Shown here: positions 8,781 through 17,360 of the stretch, one piece after another
Position numbering within the stretch: position 1 is the first letter of the stretch
Layout: the number at the start of each line of letters is the position of its first letter
Assembly (NCBI GenBank): GCA_949287425.1
Contig: CASEGJ010000004.1
Span: forward strand, 1 to 64,000
Direction: 5' to 3'
Origin: an uncultured Caryophanales bacterium
GTDB taxonomy: Bacteria > Bacillota_I > Bacilli_A > RFN20 > CAG-288
DNA length: 64,000 nt
Program-made: the position numbers and the translations under genes
Notes under the pieces: generated by a model
The model's database searches: none
What the model was told of the DNA's origin: nothing
Seen by the model: only the letters and a program-made list of their open reading frames with translations

Positions 8781-8870
8781 CATCGGTGGGGGTTGCCCTT
8801 TTTTTATTTTGTTACCGTTTTTGGGACATTTTCGTTTGGCTGTATTTTTTGAATTTACTATATAGGAGCC

Positions 8871-9239
8871 ATGAGGCAGAAAGCAGAAAACAAAATGAAA
8901 CAAATTGAAGCAAAAGAAGTCATTAAAACATTGAATTGGATTGCTCAAGCCGATGAAGATGGCCAATCAGTCCTTGAACCAACATTAAACAAGAAAGGGA
9001 TATATGAATGTGTGGTTCATCTCCCATTGATTGAAAAAACAGTGATAGGCATTGGGGATTACAAATTAGAGTCAATCGATAATGCCACAAAACAATCATC
9101 CGAATTGATTGATGAATATCTTGAAGAAAACCCTGAATACGAAGTTAAAGATGCATTTGGTGGTTCTAGATACATCCTAGAAGAAGATGATAACGGATAT
9201 TTATGCATTCACTTAATGCAAGAAGGAGCTTATTGCTAA
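8871..9239 (+). CDS. Acidic small protein of unknown function
   Basis: 122 residues from ATG 8871; an ATG at 8895 would give 114. The acidic central and C-terminal parts include EEDDNGYLCIHL. The spacing of strands and helix around KGIYECVVHLP and SIDNATKQSSELIDEYL vaguely recalls the HicB fold, but no family is recognised. AGGAG lies only a few bases before the first ATG, so the start is uncertain. Its stop overlaps the start of the next small membrane protein (TAATG), indicating coupled translation. Confidence 0.5.
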   Translation: MRQKAENKMKQIEAKEVIKTLNWIAQADEDGQSVLEPTLNKKGIYECVVHLPLIEKTVIGIGDYKLESIDNATKQSSELIDEYLEENPEYEVKDAFGGSRYILEEDDNGYLCIHLMQEGAYC

Positions 9240-9415
9240 TGGAAATCTCACCAGTAATCACAGTATTAGGAATTATTAACACAGTCATCAGCATAATCGT
9301 TTGTCCAATTATCGCTAGATATAAAAATAGAAGTGCAGCTGGATGGTTCTTCGGAGGTCTGTTCTTAGGCCTAATCGGATTAATCATCGTGGCTTGTCTT
9401 CCTAGAAAAGATTAA
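9239..9415 (+). CDS. 58-residue membrane protein
   Basis: Starts MEISPVITVLGIIN at the TAATG overlap with the preceding gene. Two hydrophobic segments (about 4-22 and 34-53) flank a basic loop RYKNRS. The second contains the GWFFGGLFLGLIGLI pattern typical of small two-helix membrane proteins found near mobile elements. The tail is CLPRKD. Function is unknown. It may be an immunity or holin-like component, but nothing in the sequence decides this. Confidence 0.55.
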   Translation: MEISPVITVLGIINTVISIIVCPIIARYKNRSAAGWFFGGLFLGLIGLIIVACLPRKD

Positions 9416-9543
9416 CTACTAGAGCCGCGTTGTATATTCGTCCCTCCTACATTCTCCTTTCTAAAATTTTACACCCCGGCACTTCATCCTAATAGCGGCG
9501 TTAGGGTGGGGCCAAGCCAATTTACGAGATGCATCAATAGATG

Positions 9544-9552
9544 TGATATAAT
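9544..9552 (+). promoter_or_regulatory. Extended -10 promoter for the iron-type ABC importer
   Basis: TGATATAAT is a perfect extended -10 element (TGnTATAAT) about 115 bases before the lipoprotein start. No good -35 is seen at normal spacing. The leader to 9665 contains short inverted repeats but no riboswitch that I recognise. The rest of 9416-9543 shows no gene. Confidence 0.5.
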
Positions 9553-9665
9553 ATCGGTAGATTAATAATTTATTAGAAACGAATAGATACGTTATTTGTC
9601 TCGGTACCATATCTATCGGCCCATAACTGGTTAACGAATTGTTAATCGCCAGAAAGGGACTTTTT

Positions 9666-10733
9666 ATGTTTAAAAAGAAATTCTTGCCATCCGTCGTAGT
9701 GGCACTTGCCTCTATTGGAGCTATTACAGGTTGCTCTAATAAAGACAATCAAAGCGAACAAATATCTGTAACCGACATGCTTGGTGAAACTGTTACGATC
9801 ACTAAGAACCCCAAAAAAGTAGCGTGTATTTCTAGAACCACATATGACTTAATGGTCGCGTATGGTTTAGGTGATAAGATTGATGGAGTATATGGTCCAA
9901 TCTTAGAAAACAGTTGGACATCTTTAATCTATCCGGAAAGTAGCAAACATTATTCCTATGGATATGAAAACAGCTATGAATTATTTATGTCTAGGGGAGT
10001 TGATTTGGTCTTTGCTCCTGAGAAATATATCGCTGATGATTTAAAGAGCCATGGCATCCCAGCATTAAATGTATCTTTATATGGAAATCCTACATTTGAT
10101 AACTACGTGACATTCTTTTCTAAATTAGTTACTCAAATATGGGATGGAGAAGAAGTTAAGTCAAAAGCAGAAGCATGGGAAAATAAAGTAACAACCGCGA
10201 TAAGCGATATCAAAACTGAATTAGATAAGTACGAACTTCCAAAGCAAAAAGTATTCTATATTCGTGGTGATAAAGATAGAGGCATTGGCTATACAGATCA
10301 AAAAGGATCTTTTACCGAATATGCCTATCGCATTATGGGATTTGATTTTGTTGGCTCAACATTAACTACTAACAAGCCATCTGCAGAAGAGATTGTTAAT
10401 GCAAATCCAGATATCTTTGTTGCTGGTGGCATTTATCAAAATAAACACGTTCAAGATTTAAAAACAACTGAACCCTATAAATTAATGGACGCAGTTAAAA
10501 ACAATAAAATCTATACCATTCCTAATGGTTTTACAGCTTTTGAGCAATTATCTGCAATGACTCCAATATTCTTTTATGACCAAGCTAATAAAATCTATCC
10601 AGAGTATTTTGATTACGATGTTTCTAATATGATTAAAACCACTGTTAAAGAATATTTTGGAACTGATTTAACTGATGACCAAGTTTCTTATATGCAAAAA
10701 GGATTAAATCCTCAAGGTGGTTCATTAGTCTAA
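9666..10733 (+). CDS. ABC substrate-binding lipoprotein, iron/siderophore (FepB/BtuF) type
   Basis: 355 residues from ATG 9666, preceded by AAAGGGAC. A signal peptide with lipobox ITGC (Cys 23) anchors it to the outer face of the membrane. The binding domain has the type III layout: an N-lobe around KVACISRTTYDLMVAYG, a rigid helix near 150-190, and a C-lobe with NPDIFVAGG and VKNNKIYTIPNG. Such proteins capture ferric siderophores, haem, cobalamin or oxyanions; the ligand is not evident. It forms an operon with the permease and ATPase (TAATGG overlap at 10733). Confidence 0.85.
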   Translation: MFKKKFLPSVVVALASIGAITGCSNKDNQSEQISVTDMLGETVTITKNPKKVACISRTTYDLMVAYGLGDKIDGVYGPILENSWTSLIYPESSKHYSYGYENSYELFMSRGVDLVFAPEKYIADDLKSHGIPALNVSLYGNPTFDNYVTFFSKLVTQIWDGEEVKSKAEAWENKVTTAISDIKTELDKYELPKQKVFYIRGDKDRGIGYTDQKGSFTEYAYRIMGFDFVGSTLTTNKPSAEEIVNANPDIFVAGGIYQNKHVQDLKTTEPYKLMDAVKNNKIYTIPNGFTAFEQLSAMTPIFFYDQANKIYPEYFDYDVSNMIKTTVKEYFGTDLTDDQVSYMQKGLNPQGGSLV

Positions 10734-11752
10734 TGGAAAAGAAACTTAATAGACGATTCTATATTTTATTAGCATCTACATTAGCGTTTCTAATTGTTAT
10801 CTTTGCAGTTGCATTAATGGTCGGAAGATATCCAATTAGAATAGATGATTTCTTTAAAGCTATCTTTACTAGCGATGAATCACTTGATATGCAAAGAAGC
10901 ATTATCACCAAGCTAAGACTTCCAAGAACGATAATGGCGATGATGGTAGGTATAGGGTTGTCTTTATCTGGTCTACTCTATCAAGAAACATTTAAAAACA
11001 AATTAGTGTCACCAGATTTACTTGGTGTTAGTACCGGAGCATCCGTTGGTGCGGCTCTAGCGATAGTATTAGGTTTATCTTCATTATTCATAAGTGTGTT
11101 TGCATTTATAGCAGGTGTTGTTACAGTTCTTATCACAGTTATTATTTCTAGATTGTTCAAGAATGGATCATCAATGACTCTATTACTTTCTGGAATTATC
11201 GTTGGTGGTTTTATGTCTGCAATATTATCAATGATTAAATATTTCGCAGATCCTCAAACGACATTAGCCTCTATTACATATTGGCTTATGGGCAGCTTTG
11301 AAAACGCCACTATGACTCAAGCATATATTCTTATTGGAGTAGTTGGCGTTTTCTCAATAATCCTAATTATCATTTCCTTTAGAATCTATTTAGTCGCTCT
11401 TGGAAAAACAGCTGCTCAAACTAAAGGACTTCCATATAATCGTTATCGTTATTTGATTATTGGAATAGCAACATTACTAACTGCAATATCTGTTTGTTTC
11501 TGTGGCACCATTTCATGGATTGGCCTAGTTATTCCACACATCGTTAGATTAATGGTGGGGCATAACACAAAAAGAACAATCCCACTTTGTATAACTTTTG
11601 GTGGTTCGTTCATGATTTTGACCGACATCTTATCAAGATCATTTACTGATTCAGAAATACCATTAAGCGCAGTTACTGGTTTGTTTGGAACTGTTGTGTT
11701 TGTCATCATTCTTGTTATCAGAAGGAGGGATATTTATGAGCATCAAGATTAA
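10733..11752 (+). CDS. FecCD-family ABC permease
   Basis: 339 residues, about nine to ten membrane segments. The FecCD signature LRLPRTIMAMMVGIGLSLSG is at about 60-79, and GTISWIGLVIPHIVRL near 250 forms the coupling region with the ATPase. It overlaps the binding-protein stop by one base and runs 17 bases into the ATPase gene. It forms the channel of a type II ABC importer of the BtuC/FhuB type, here apparently as a homodimer since only one permease gene is present. Confidence 0.9.
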   Translation: MEKKLNRRFYILLASTLAFLIVIFAVALMVGRYPIRIDDFFKAIFTSDESLDMQRSIITKLRLPRTIMAMMVGIGLSLSGLLYQETFKNKLVSPDLLGVSTGASVGAALAIVLGLSSLFISVFAFIAGVVTVLITVIISRLFKNGSSMTLLLSGIIVGGFMSAILSMIKYFADPQTTLASITYWLMGSFENATMTQAYILIGVVGVFSIILIIISFRIYLVALGKTAAQTKGLPYNRYRYLIIGIATLLTAISVCFCGTISWIGLVIPHIVRLMVGHNTKRTIPLCITFGGSFMILTDILSRSFTDSEIPLSAVTGLFGTVVFVIILVIRRRDIYEHQD

Positions 11753-12506
11753 TAATATTTCCTTCAAATATGATAAAAAAACGGCAGAACTGACATTAAA
11801 TGATATTAATTTAAGTTTAAAAGAAGCCTCAATTAATGTTTTATTAGGACTTAATGGATGTGGGAAAACCACTTTATTAAAATTACTTGCCGGATTAGAA
11901 AAACCACTAAGTGGAGCCATATATTATGATGAGGAAGAATTAACAAAAATCTCCATTAAAGAAAGAAGTAAAAGATTCTCGTATGTTCCTCAGCATTCAT
12001 ATGTAATTGGCGATATTTTAGTAAGAGATTATTTGTTATTTGGTACCGCTAATAAATTAGCTTTTTATCAATCTCCTGGTGAAGAAGAAAAACAATTAGT
12101 TGCCTCAGTTTCTGAAAGATTAGGCATCACACATTTACTTGATAAAAATATTGGTGAAGTTAGTGGTGGAGAAAGACAAATTATATTTATTGCCTGTGCC
12201 TTAATTCAAGATACTCCAATCATTCTTTTAGATGAACCAACATCAGCATTGGATATAAAGAATCAAAATAAAGTTCTCACTGTATTAAAAGAGATATCTA
12301 AAGAAGGCAAAACCATTATTCTATCTTCACATAATCCAAATCATGCTTTGTTCTTAGATTCAAATGTAATATTGATGAATAAAGGTGTAATAGCTACAAC
12401 GGGTGTTGCTAAAGATCTCATTACAGTAGAAAAACTAACTTCAATATATGGCGAACATGTCTGTTATTCAGATGAACTCGGTTATAGAGAAATATCATTT
12501 AAATAA
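11736..12506 (+). CDS. ABC importer ATPase (FepC/FhuC type)
   Basis: 256 residues from the ATG at 11736, which has a good ribosome binding site (AGGAGG). Earlier in-frame starts lie inside the permease and lack one. Walker A is GLNGCGKTT at about 36-44, the Q-loop is in YVPQHSY, the signature is VSGGERQ, Walker B is [12 protein letters not shown], and the H-loop is LSSHNPNH. It powers the upstream FecCD importer. The codon use resembles the neighbouring genes, so it may have travelled as a cassette within the island. Confidence 0.9.
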   Translation: MSIKINNISFKYDKKTAELTLNDINLSLKEASINVLLGLNGCGKTTLLKLLAGLEKPLSGAIYYDEEELTKISIKERSKRFSYVPQHSYVIGDILVRDYLLFGTANKLAFYQSPGEEEKQLVASVSERLGITHLLDKNIGEVSGGERQIIFIACALIQDTPIILLDEPTSALDIKNQNKVLTVLKEISKEGKTIILSSHNPNHALFLDSNVILMNKGVIATTGVAKDLITVEKLTSIYGEHVCYSDELGYREISFK

Positions 12507-12622
12507 ATAGCTTGTTACTTATTTTGGGACAAATCAAAGTTGGTCATTCCTTTTAGTGTACATTGTTGTTGTCGATAAGAAATCGACAGAAAGAAGGCTC
12601 CTAAAATGGAAAATATTTAGAT

Positions 12623-12997
12623 ATGCCTGAAGACAAATCTATCAACCACATTTTTACCAAAACATCACCTGAAATGAAAAGAAGATTAGAAGCAATTCCT
12701 GTAGGAAAAAGTCTGTATGGAAACTATAGTGATGCTTGGAAAAAAGTTGATTGGAACAAGCCTTCTTGCACTGTAAAAGAAAATCACGGTGGAGTTAATA
12801 TTCACCCTATATTAAATAGACCAATGACACCAAGAGAATTGGCCGCACTTCAATCTTTCCCAGATGATTTTATTTTTGAAGGTAGTAAAAAATGGCAATT
12901 GGTTCAAATTGGTAATGCTGTTCCATGTTTATTGGGTAAAGCCATTGGACTAACACTAAGAAAAATGATGGACAAAGCATATGAAGGAAAGAATTAA
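12623..12997 (+). pseudogene. Truncated C5 cytosine DNA methyltransferase (motifs IX-X only)
   Basis: 124 residues match only the C-terminal end of Dcm-type methyltransferases. The target-recognition end contains KPSCTV. Motif IX lies in RPMTPRELAALQSFPDDF, and motif X is QIGNAVPCLLGKAIG. The catalytic PCQ motif and the SAM-binding glycines are absent, and the frame is closed by a TAA at 12602-12604 just upstream. It is a deletion relic and cannot methylate DNA alone. No restriction endonuclease is next to it. Confidence 0.8.
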
Positions 12998-13253
12998 AAT
13001 TCCCAAAGATAGAACCAAAATATGTAAATATATTATTGAAGATTTGATTGTAGTTACTTTTAATAAATATGGAAAGCATACTTTCATTGGTGAAGTGGAA
13101 GAAGTGGCTGAAAATATGCATAAATTAGAAGGTATCTGGATCTCGGTTCTTCCTATTAAAGAATTTAATAGTGATGAAACTGCTAAAAGAATGATTCGTG
13201 ATCAAATTAGATGTATGGTTCCTTTAAAAGACATTAAAGATTTGCCAAATTAA
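12981..13253 (+). CDS. Small basic-acidic protein of unknown function
   Basis: 90 residues, starting MKERIKIPKD and overlapping the end of the methyltransferase relic by 17 bases. It lacks membrane segments and recognisable motifs. The segment GEVEEVAENMHKLEGIWISV suggests an alpha/beta fold. A strong terminator follows at 13304-13335, so it ends the transcript that begins with the ABC importer or the methyltransferase relic. It is unrecognised; a real gene is likely but not certain. Confidence 0.45.
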   Translation: MKERIKIPKDRTKICKYIIEDLIVVTFNKYGKHTFIGEVEEVAENMHKLEGIWISVLPIKEFNSDETAKRMIRDQIRCMVPLKDIKDLPN

Positions 13254-13303
13254 CTTGTTTTATGGTTCGCATTTTAAAATAGTCACTGTATAATTAAAAT
13301 GGG

Positions 13304-13335
13304 AAGTGATATATATTATTATATATCACTTTTTT
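13304..13335 (+). terminator. Strong Rho-independent terminator
   Basis: AAGTGATATATA, loop TTAT, TATATATCACTT within a T6 run. The 10-bp core stem is perfect. Confidence 0.8.
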
Positions 13336-13388
13336 AATAAAATAAGAGCTTATTTTTTGTTTCATTCACTTAAGTCCTAAAAACATTT

Positions 13389-14197
13389 TTGGTTATTGAT
13401 GACTTATATTCAACCTTTTCAGTTTTGGCTCTTTTTGTTAGTGATAAAGAACCAACGACCGAAGATTATAATCTTTTAGATATAGATAAGAAAATATTTG
13501 CTTACGAGAGTTTTGACAACAAAATCAAAAACTGTATTTGGGATGGCCAAGGCTTCTTAGAGAACTCTGTATTAGAAAATCCTGATATTGAAAATAGGAA
13601 CGATGTGGACAATTACCAAAATAATTCAATGATGATATTGAGAAACAGGTCCTTTAAATCTTGTGTTATTAGAACTAGGTTGCAAGAGTGGTTTAGACAC
13701 AAAGGCCTTGCGGGCGAAATTGAAAAAGATTGCAGAGGTATGCCAATTTATTTAAATGGGTATACAGAAGCGACTACTTATGAAGAGATAAAGATGGTGG
13801 TAACATATTCGTCTTTAAAATATATAAAATTCTTTGATAATCCAATAACCGCCATTAAAAAATGGATGAGCACTGTAAAAGATTTGTTTGGAATTGTTAA
13901 AACCGACAAACCAACTCCATATTTTGGTGGAAAATACGTCAGAACGAATTAAAGAAGAACTTAAACTTCAACAAGAAAAAGAAGCAAAAAATAACCGTAG
14001 AATTGTCATTAATAGATCTAAAAAGATCAATGAACTTTATAAAAAGATTTTCTGCTAAAAACGCAACTTTACAATCTTTGTTTGGTAGAGATTTTCAGTA
14101 TCCTCCACTTATTGAATTTGAAAAGAAATATAGATGTTATATCACTAGAAGAACCAACAAAAATTCAGGTATTATTGCTGAAACCTATGGCAGATAA
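13389..14197 (+). pseudogene. Frameshifted ORF remnants of unknown function
   Basis: A 187-codon frame opening with TTG (VIDDLYSTFSV) ends at 13952. A second frame continues directly with a charged helix (ERIKEELKLQQEKEAKNNRR), and a third (ATLQSLFGRDFQYPP and onward) runs to 14197. Joining the three gives one continuous protein-like sequence of roughly 265 residues. The N-terminus is also missing, since an in-frame TAA lies at 13371. The family is not recognised. Flanking genes look phage-derived, so a phage origin is plausible. Confidence 0.45.
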
Positions 14198-14283
14198 AAT
14201 GTACTGATATAAGAACATATTGAGACATTTAAAAACACAGTAAATTTCTACTCATATAATAGAAGACGAAAAGAGGTAAAACC

Positions 14284-15711
14284 ATGTTTGATTTAGTTAA
14301 GAAAATTGATGAAGAAAATGAAGTTATCGAAGAAGAAGATGAACCTTCCTTTGATGATGAAGAGGAATTTGAAGAAATGGTGCAAGCAGAAAAAAGAATG
14401 CGTCATTTATGCAAAAACGAATTAGATAGCAAGAAAGAATCTTCCACTTACCAATTAATCTATACTTCCAAATTAGAAGAAGGTGAACAACCTTTAGGTA
14501 GAGTTATTGGTCATCAAAATCAAAAGAAAGAACTTCTCTCAGTTATTGAATGGTTCAAACGTTCTAAAGAACTTAAAGAAAAAGGTGTATCCATTCCTAA
14601 AGGTGTCATCTTATTTTGTGAACCAGGTAATGGTAAATCCTTATTAATTAAAGAAATCATTAGATGCTGTGAAGCTCCTGTATTTGTCTTCCAAGGGGAA
14701 CAAATCAATGTTGTTGAAGGTATCTGTGAGACATTCAAAAAAGCTAGAGAAGCAGGTCACGCCATCATCGTCTTTGATGAATTGGACTTACTCATTAACA
14801 AAGAAAGAAGAGTGGTGAGAGCCCTTCAAGAGAACTTAGATGGTGTTGAATCATCTGATGATATCTTAGTGCTTGCTGCAACTAACTATATGAGAGAAAT
14901 TCCAGACCCATTATTGAGACATGGTCGTCTTGAAAAACTCATTAAAATCCCATATCCAACTGGTGAAGAAGCATTAGAACTTCTTAAGAAGCACTTTAAA
15001 GAATTCAATCTTGAGTTCCCTAAAGACTTCGATGATGAAGAAGTTGCCTTATCACTCAACGGTATTAGCTGTGCTGGTGTTAAAGCAGTAGTGAATGACT
15101 TAGTTCTCAGAAATGGTTTTGAGCACATCACTTCAGAAATGATTGATAAGTCTATCTACAACATCACTGATAGAGTCAAAGACACACCTGAAGAAGACAA
15201 CTTAGAAGTTGCAATTCATGAAGCGGGTCATGCCGTTGTTGCTAAAGCATTCCCTCAGTTCTTCTTAATCAATAGACTCAATATCTCTGGTGCAAGTGGT
15301 CAATTCCACGCTAAAGAGGTTGAGAGAGGTTTCTGGCCTTATGAAAAAGTCATTGCCGATATCAAAATCTCGATGGCTGGTGTTCTTGCTCAGAAGATTA
15401 TCTGTGGTAGAGGTTCTAGAGGTTGCGATAGCGACTTACAAAACACCCGTATTGATGCTTATAACATGCTCAATATGTGTGGTTATTCCTCTTGCTGGGA
15501 AACACTTCCTGTCCTTACACAAGGTGCTAGAACTGACACAGCCATCAAACGTAGAAAGATGGAAAAGAAGATTGAAACTCTCCTCAAGAAGTGTGAGAAA
15601 GAAACTGCAAGGTATATCAAATCTCACAAGATTCAAATCAGTGCATTAGGTAAACTTCTCTTTGAGAAGAAACATCTTAAATCCTCAGAAATCTTATCCT
15701 GTATTGGGTAA
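14284..15711 (+). CDS. Soluble FtsH-like AAA+ ATPase / M41 metallopeptidase
   Basis: 475 residues. The acidic N-terminus (11-35, mostly Glu/Asp) replaces the two membrane helices of housekeeping FtsH. Walker A EPGNGKS is at 113-119, Walker B IIVFDEL at 161-167, sensor LAATN at 197-201, and an arginine-finger region RHGR at 212-215. The zinc motif HEAGH is at 312-316, and a third-ligand region SDLQNT is at 383-388. All residues for unfolding plus proteolysis are present. It has its own TATAAT (14255-14260) and ribosome binding site. Position beside phage-type genes suggests a phage-encoded or accessory protease; its substrate is unknown. Confidence 0.85.
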   Translation: MFDLVKKIDEENEVIEEEDEPSFDDEEEFEEMVQAEKRMRHLCKNELDSKKESSTYQLIYTSKLEEGEQPLGRVIGHQNQKKELLSVIEWFKRSKELKEKGVSIPKGVILFCEPGNGKSLLIKEIIRCCEAPVFVFQGEQINVVEGICETFKKAREAGHAIIVFDELDLLINKERRVVRALQENLDGVESSDDILVLAATNYMREIPDPLLRHGRLEKLIKIPYPTGEEALELLKKHFKEFNLEFPKDFDDEEVALSLNGISCAGVKAVVNDLVLRNGFEHITSEMIDKSIYNITDRVKDTPEEDNLEVAIHEAGHAVVAKAFPQFFLINRLNISGASGQFHAKEVERGFWPYEKVIADIKISMAGVLAQKIICGRGSRGCDSDLQNTRIDAYNMLNMCGYSSCWETLPVLTQGARTDTAIKRRKMEKKIETLLKKCEKETARYIKSHKIQISALGKLLFEKKHLKSSEILSCIG

Positions 15712-15737
15712 GACTTCTCTGGATGAGGAGTGACATA

Positions 15738-16061
15738 ATGAAACGAGAAATTAAATACATTCAAATTGGATTGGAAAATGTCGAAGTCATCAATATTGAT
15801 GTTAGAAACATTGAATACATGAGCATACACGGAATTGCTGATCGAGACACTATTTCTTGGTATGATAAAAAGATTGATAGGAGCAAATGTTGTCAGTCTT
15901 TGCATATTTGCATTAATAAGAAAGTTGATAAGAAATGTACAACCTATGGTGGGGCTAGCGATCTCACTGTATTTGAAAGATTGTCCAAGTTCAAAGACAT
16001 TGTCGATATCACTTATTTAGATGGAAACAAGAATATACTCGAATCAATTTGTGTTCCTTGA
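15738..16061 (+). CDS. Phage-type small protein, interrupted by an in-frame UGA
   Basis: 107 residues from ATG 15738 (ribosome binding site GAGGAG). The frame stops at TGA 16059-16061 straight after IxVP. Reading past that TGA gives 38 further sensible residues, including DKDGNLEILIK, and ends at 16178, overlapping the next gene by 7 bases. Similar short phage proteins, as I recall them, have a VPW motif at this point, so the TGA sits where Trp is expected. Full length would be 146 residues. This is either a nonsense mutation or recoding. Function is unknown. Confidence 0.55.
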   Translation: MKREIKYIQIGLENVEVINIDVRNIEYMSIHGIADRDTISWYDKKIDRSKCCQSLHICINKKVDKKCTTYGGASDLTVFERLSKFKDIVDITYLDGNKNILESICVP

Positions 16062-16171
16062 AGAGATAAAACGACTGATAACTCTTGGTTTTCTGGTGAA
16101 ACCAATTTAAACCAATCTTCAAAAATTGATAAAGATGGCAACCTTGAAATTCTCATTAAAGGAGAACATGA

Positions 16172-17083
16172 ATGGTAAAGAAAGAATTTTCGATTAAAGA
16201 TATTAGAACTTTAAAGAACTTGAATAAAGATAAGCTCGATTTTTATATTGACTATTTAAAGACCTATAAGAAAGTTGAAAGAGTTCCGCTTGAAGATGCT
16301 CCGGAAGTTGAAAGAAAGATTATCAGGTGTTTCAGTAAGAACGCTAAATGGTATTACAAATACACAGAAATTTTATTAGATATTGTCGACATCTTTAAAG
16401 ATTATCCAAGCGGTCAAGAACCACAATTCAATATTGCGAATGATATTCGTAAAATTCTTGAAGATGGCAGTCATCTTGATGTGATGACGCCAAACCTTAT
16501 CAACTTCTATATTAACGAAGTGATCATTCAAGATCGATTTGAGCATGGTGTAATTGTTGATAACGTTGAAAAAGGTTACTTCTTAACTTTGTTAAAACTA
16601 CTCAAAAAACAATTACAACAATATTTAAAGAACACTCAATACTATGAAGATAAATATGGAGCTGAAAATCTTCTTACTTTAGACGAAGACTGCGAGAACG
16701 GTAGAAAAGCCGGCAATATGGCGGTCGCTACTAGCACAACTTGGGAAGAAGATTGGAAAGAATTTATCAAGCATGATATGCAATGGGATCCAGGGTTCTT
16801 TTATTTTCTCATTGTTCACAAATTAAAGCTCATGAGAGAGTATTTTGATCCAGATAATGGAAATACAAGTCTTTGTAGAAGAAGTGTTAAACGCAATTGC
16901 AGACAAATTGACAAGGCCTTAGAACTCGCTGCAGTTCTTAATGATGACAAATGGGTTGATGAAGCCACAAAAGACATCAAAGACGTGCGAGAAAGAATTA
17001 AAATTCACGACAAGTTATGGAAGCAAGCCACTAGAAGATTCTTTCTCTATATAGCTAACCATTATGAAGGATGGTGGGATTAA
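16172..17083 (+). CDS. Phage-associated helical protein ending in WWD
   Basis: 303 residues, helical and soluble. The C-terminal third (VHKLKLMREYF, then a helix IDKALELAAVL, then FFLYIANHYEGWWD) matches a layout I recall from hypothetical proteins of gut tailed phages, which often end in WWD. No function is known for that group. The ribosome binding site (AAAGGAG) lies inside the read-through extension of the preceding gene, indicating a shared operon. The assignment to a phage family rests on motif recall. Confidence 0.55.
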   Translation: MVKKEFSIKDIRTLKNLNKDKLDFYIDYLKTYKKVERVPLEDAPEVERKIIRCFSKNAKWYYKYTEILLDIVDIFKDYPSGQEPQFNIANDIRKILEDGSHLDVMTPNLINFYINEVIIQDRFEHGVIVDNVEKGYFLTLLKLLKKQLQQYLKNTQYYEDKYGAENLLTLDEDCENGRKAGNMAVATSTTWEEDWKEFIKHDMQWDPGFFYFLIVHKLKLMREYFDPDNGNTSLCRRSVKRNCRQIDKALELAAVLNDDKWVDEATKDIKDVRERIKIHDKLWKQATRRFFLYIANHYEGWWD

Positions 17084-17085
17084 TT

Positions 17086-17360
17086 ATGAAAAATAAAGAA
17101 CTTGTTTTTTAACATTAGAATACGCACTTGAACATCTTGATGAATTTCCTGAATGCAGAAAATTTTGCACATCGCCAGGCGAAATCATCATCAATGATGT
17201 ATCAATCATTAATTCGCTTTGCTTATTTGAAGGTGAACCACATCGATTAATCAATAAAGCCGCAATTGAATCTGCTCTTGGCAATCAATATCAACCATAT
17301 TCAAGACGAGAATTGCATTGCATGTATCCATTGCTCATTACACTGCAAGAATTGTATTAA
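17086..17360 (+). pseudogene. Doc/Fic N-terminal-like remnant with frameshift
   Basis: The ATG at 17086 (MKNKELVF) is followed by a stop after a T6 run at 17105-17110. One extra T opens a frame reading LTLEYALEHLDEF to a TAA at 17358. It contains INSLCLFEGEPHRLINKAAI and ESALGNQ, resembling the first helices of death-on-curing toxins. The HPFxxGN active site is absent. The 3' part overlaps the NrdG-like relic in another frame. It may be an unrelated phage ORF; the Doc resemblance is weak to moderate. Confidence 0.35.

Noticed and set aside
9416..9665. Riboswitch before the iron-type ABC importer
   Set aside because: Short hairpins are present but no cobalamin, Moco or other aptamer core that I know could be read.
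9461..9748. Minus-strand ORF over the ABC importer leader
   Set aside because: It overlaps the lipoprotein signal peptide codons and has no ribosome binding site; a chance frame.
17084..17284. Minus-strand ORF opposite the Doc-like remnant
   Set aside because: The plus-strand frame shows family-like residues and the minus-strand product has no start signal or recognisable features.
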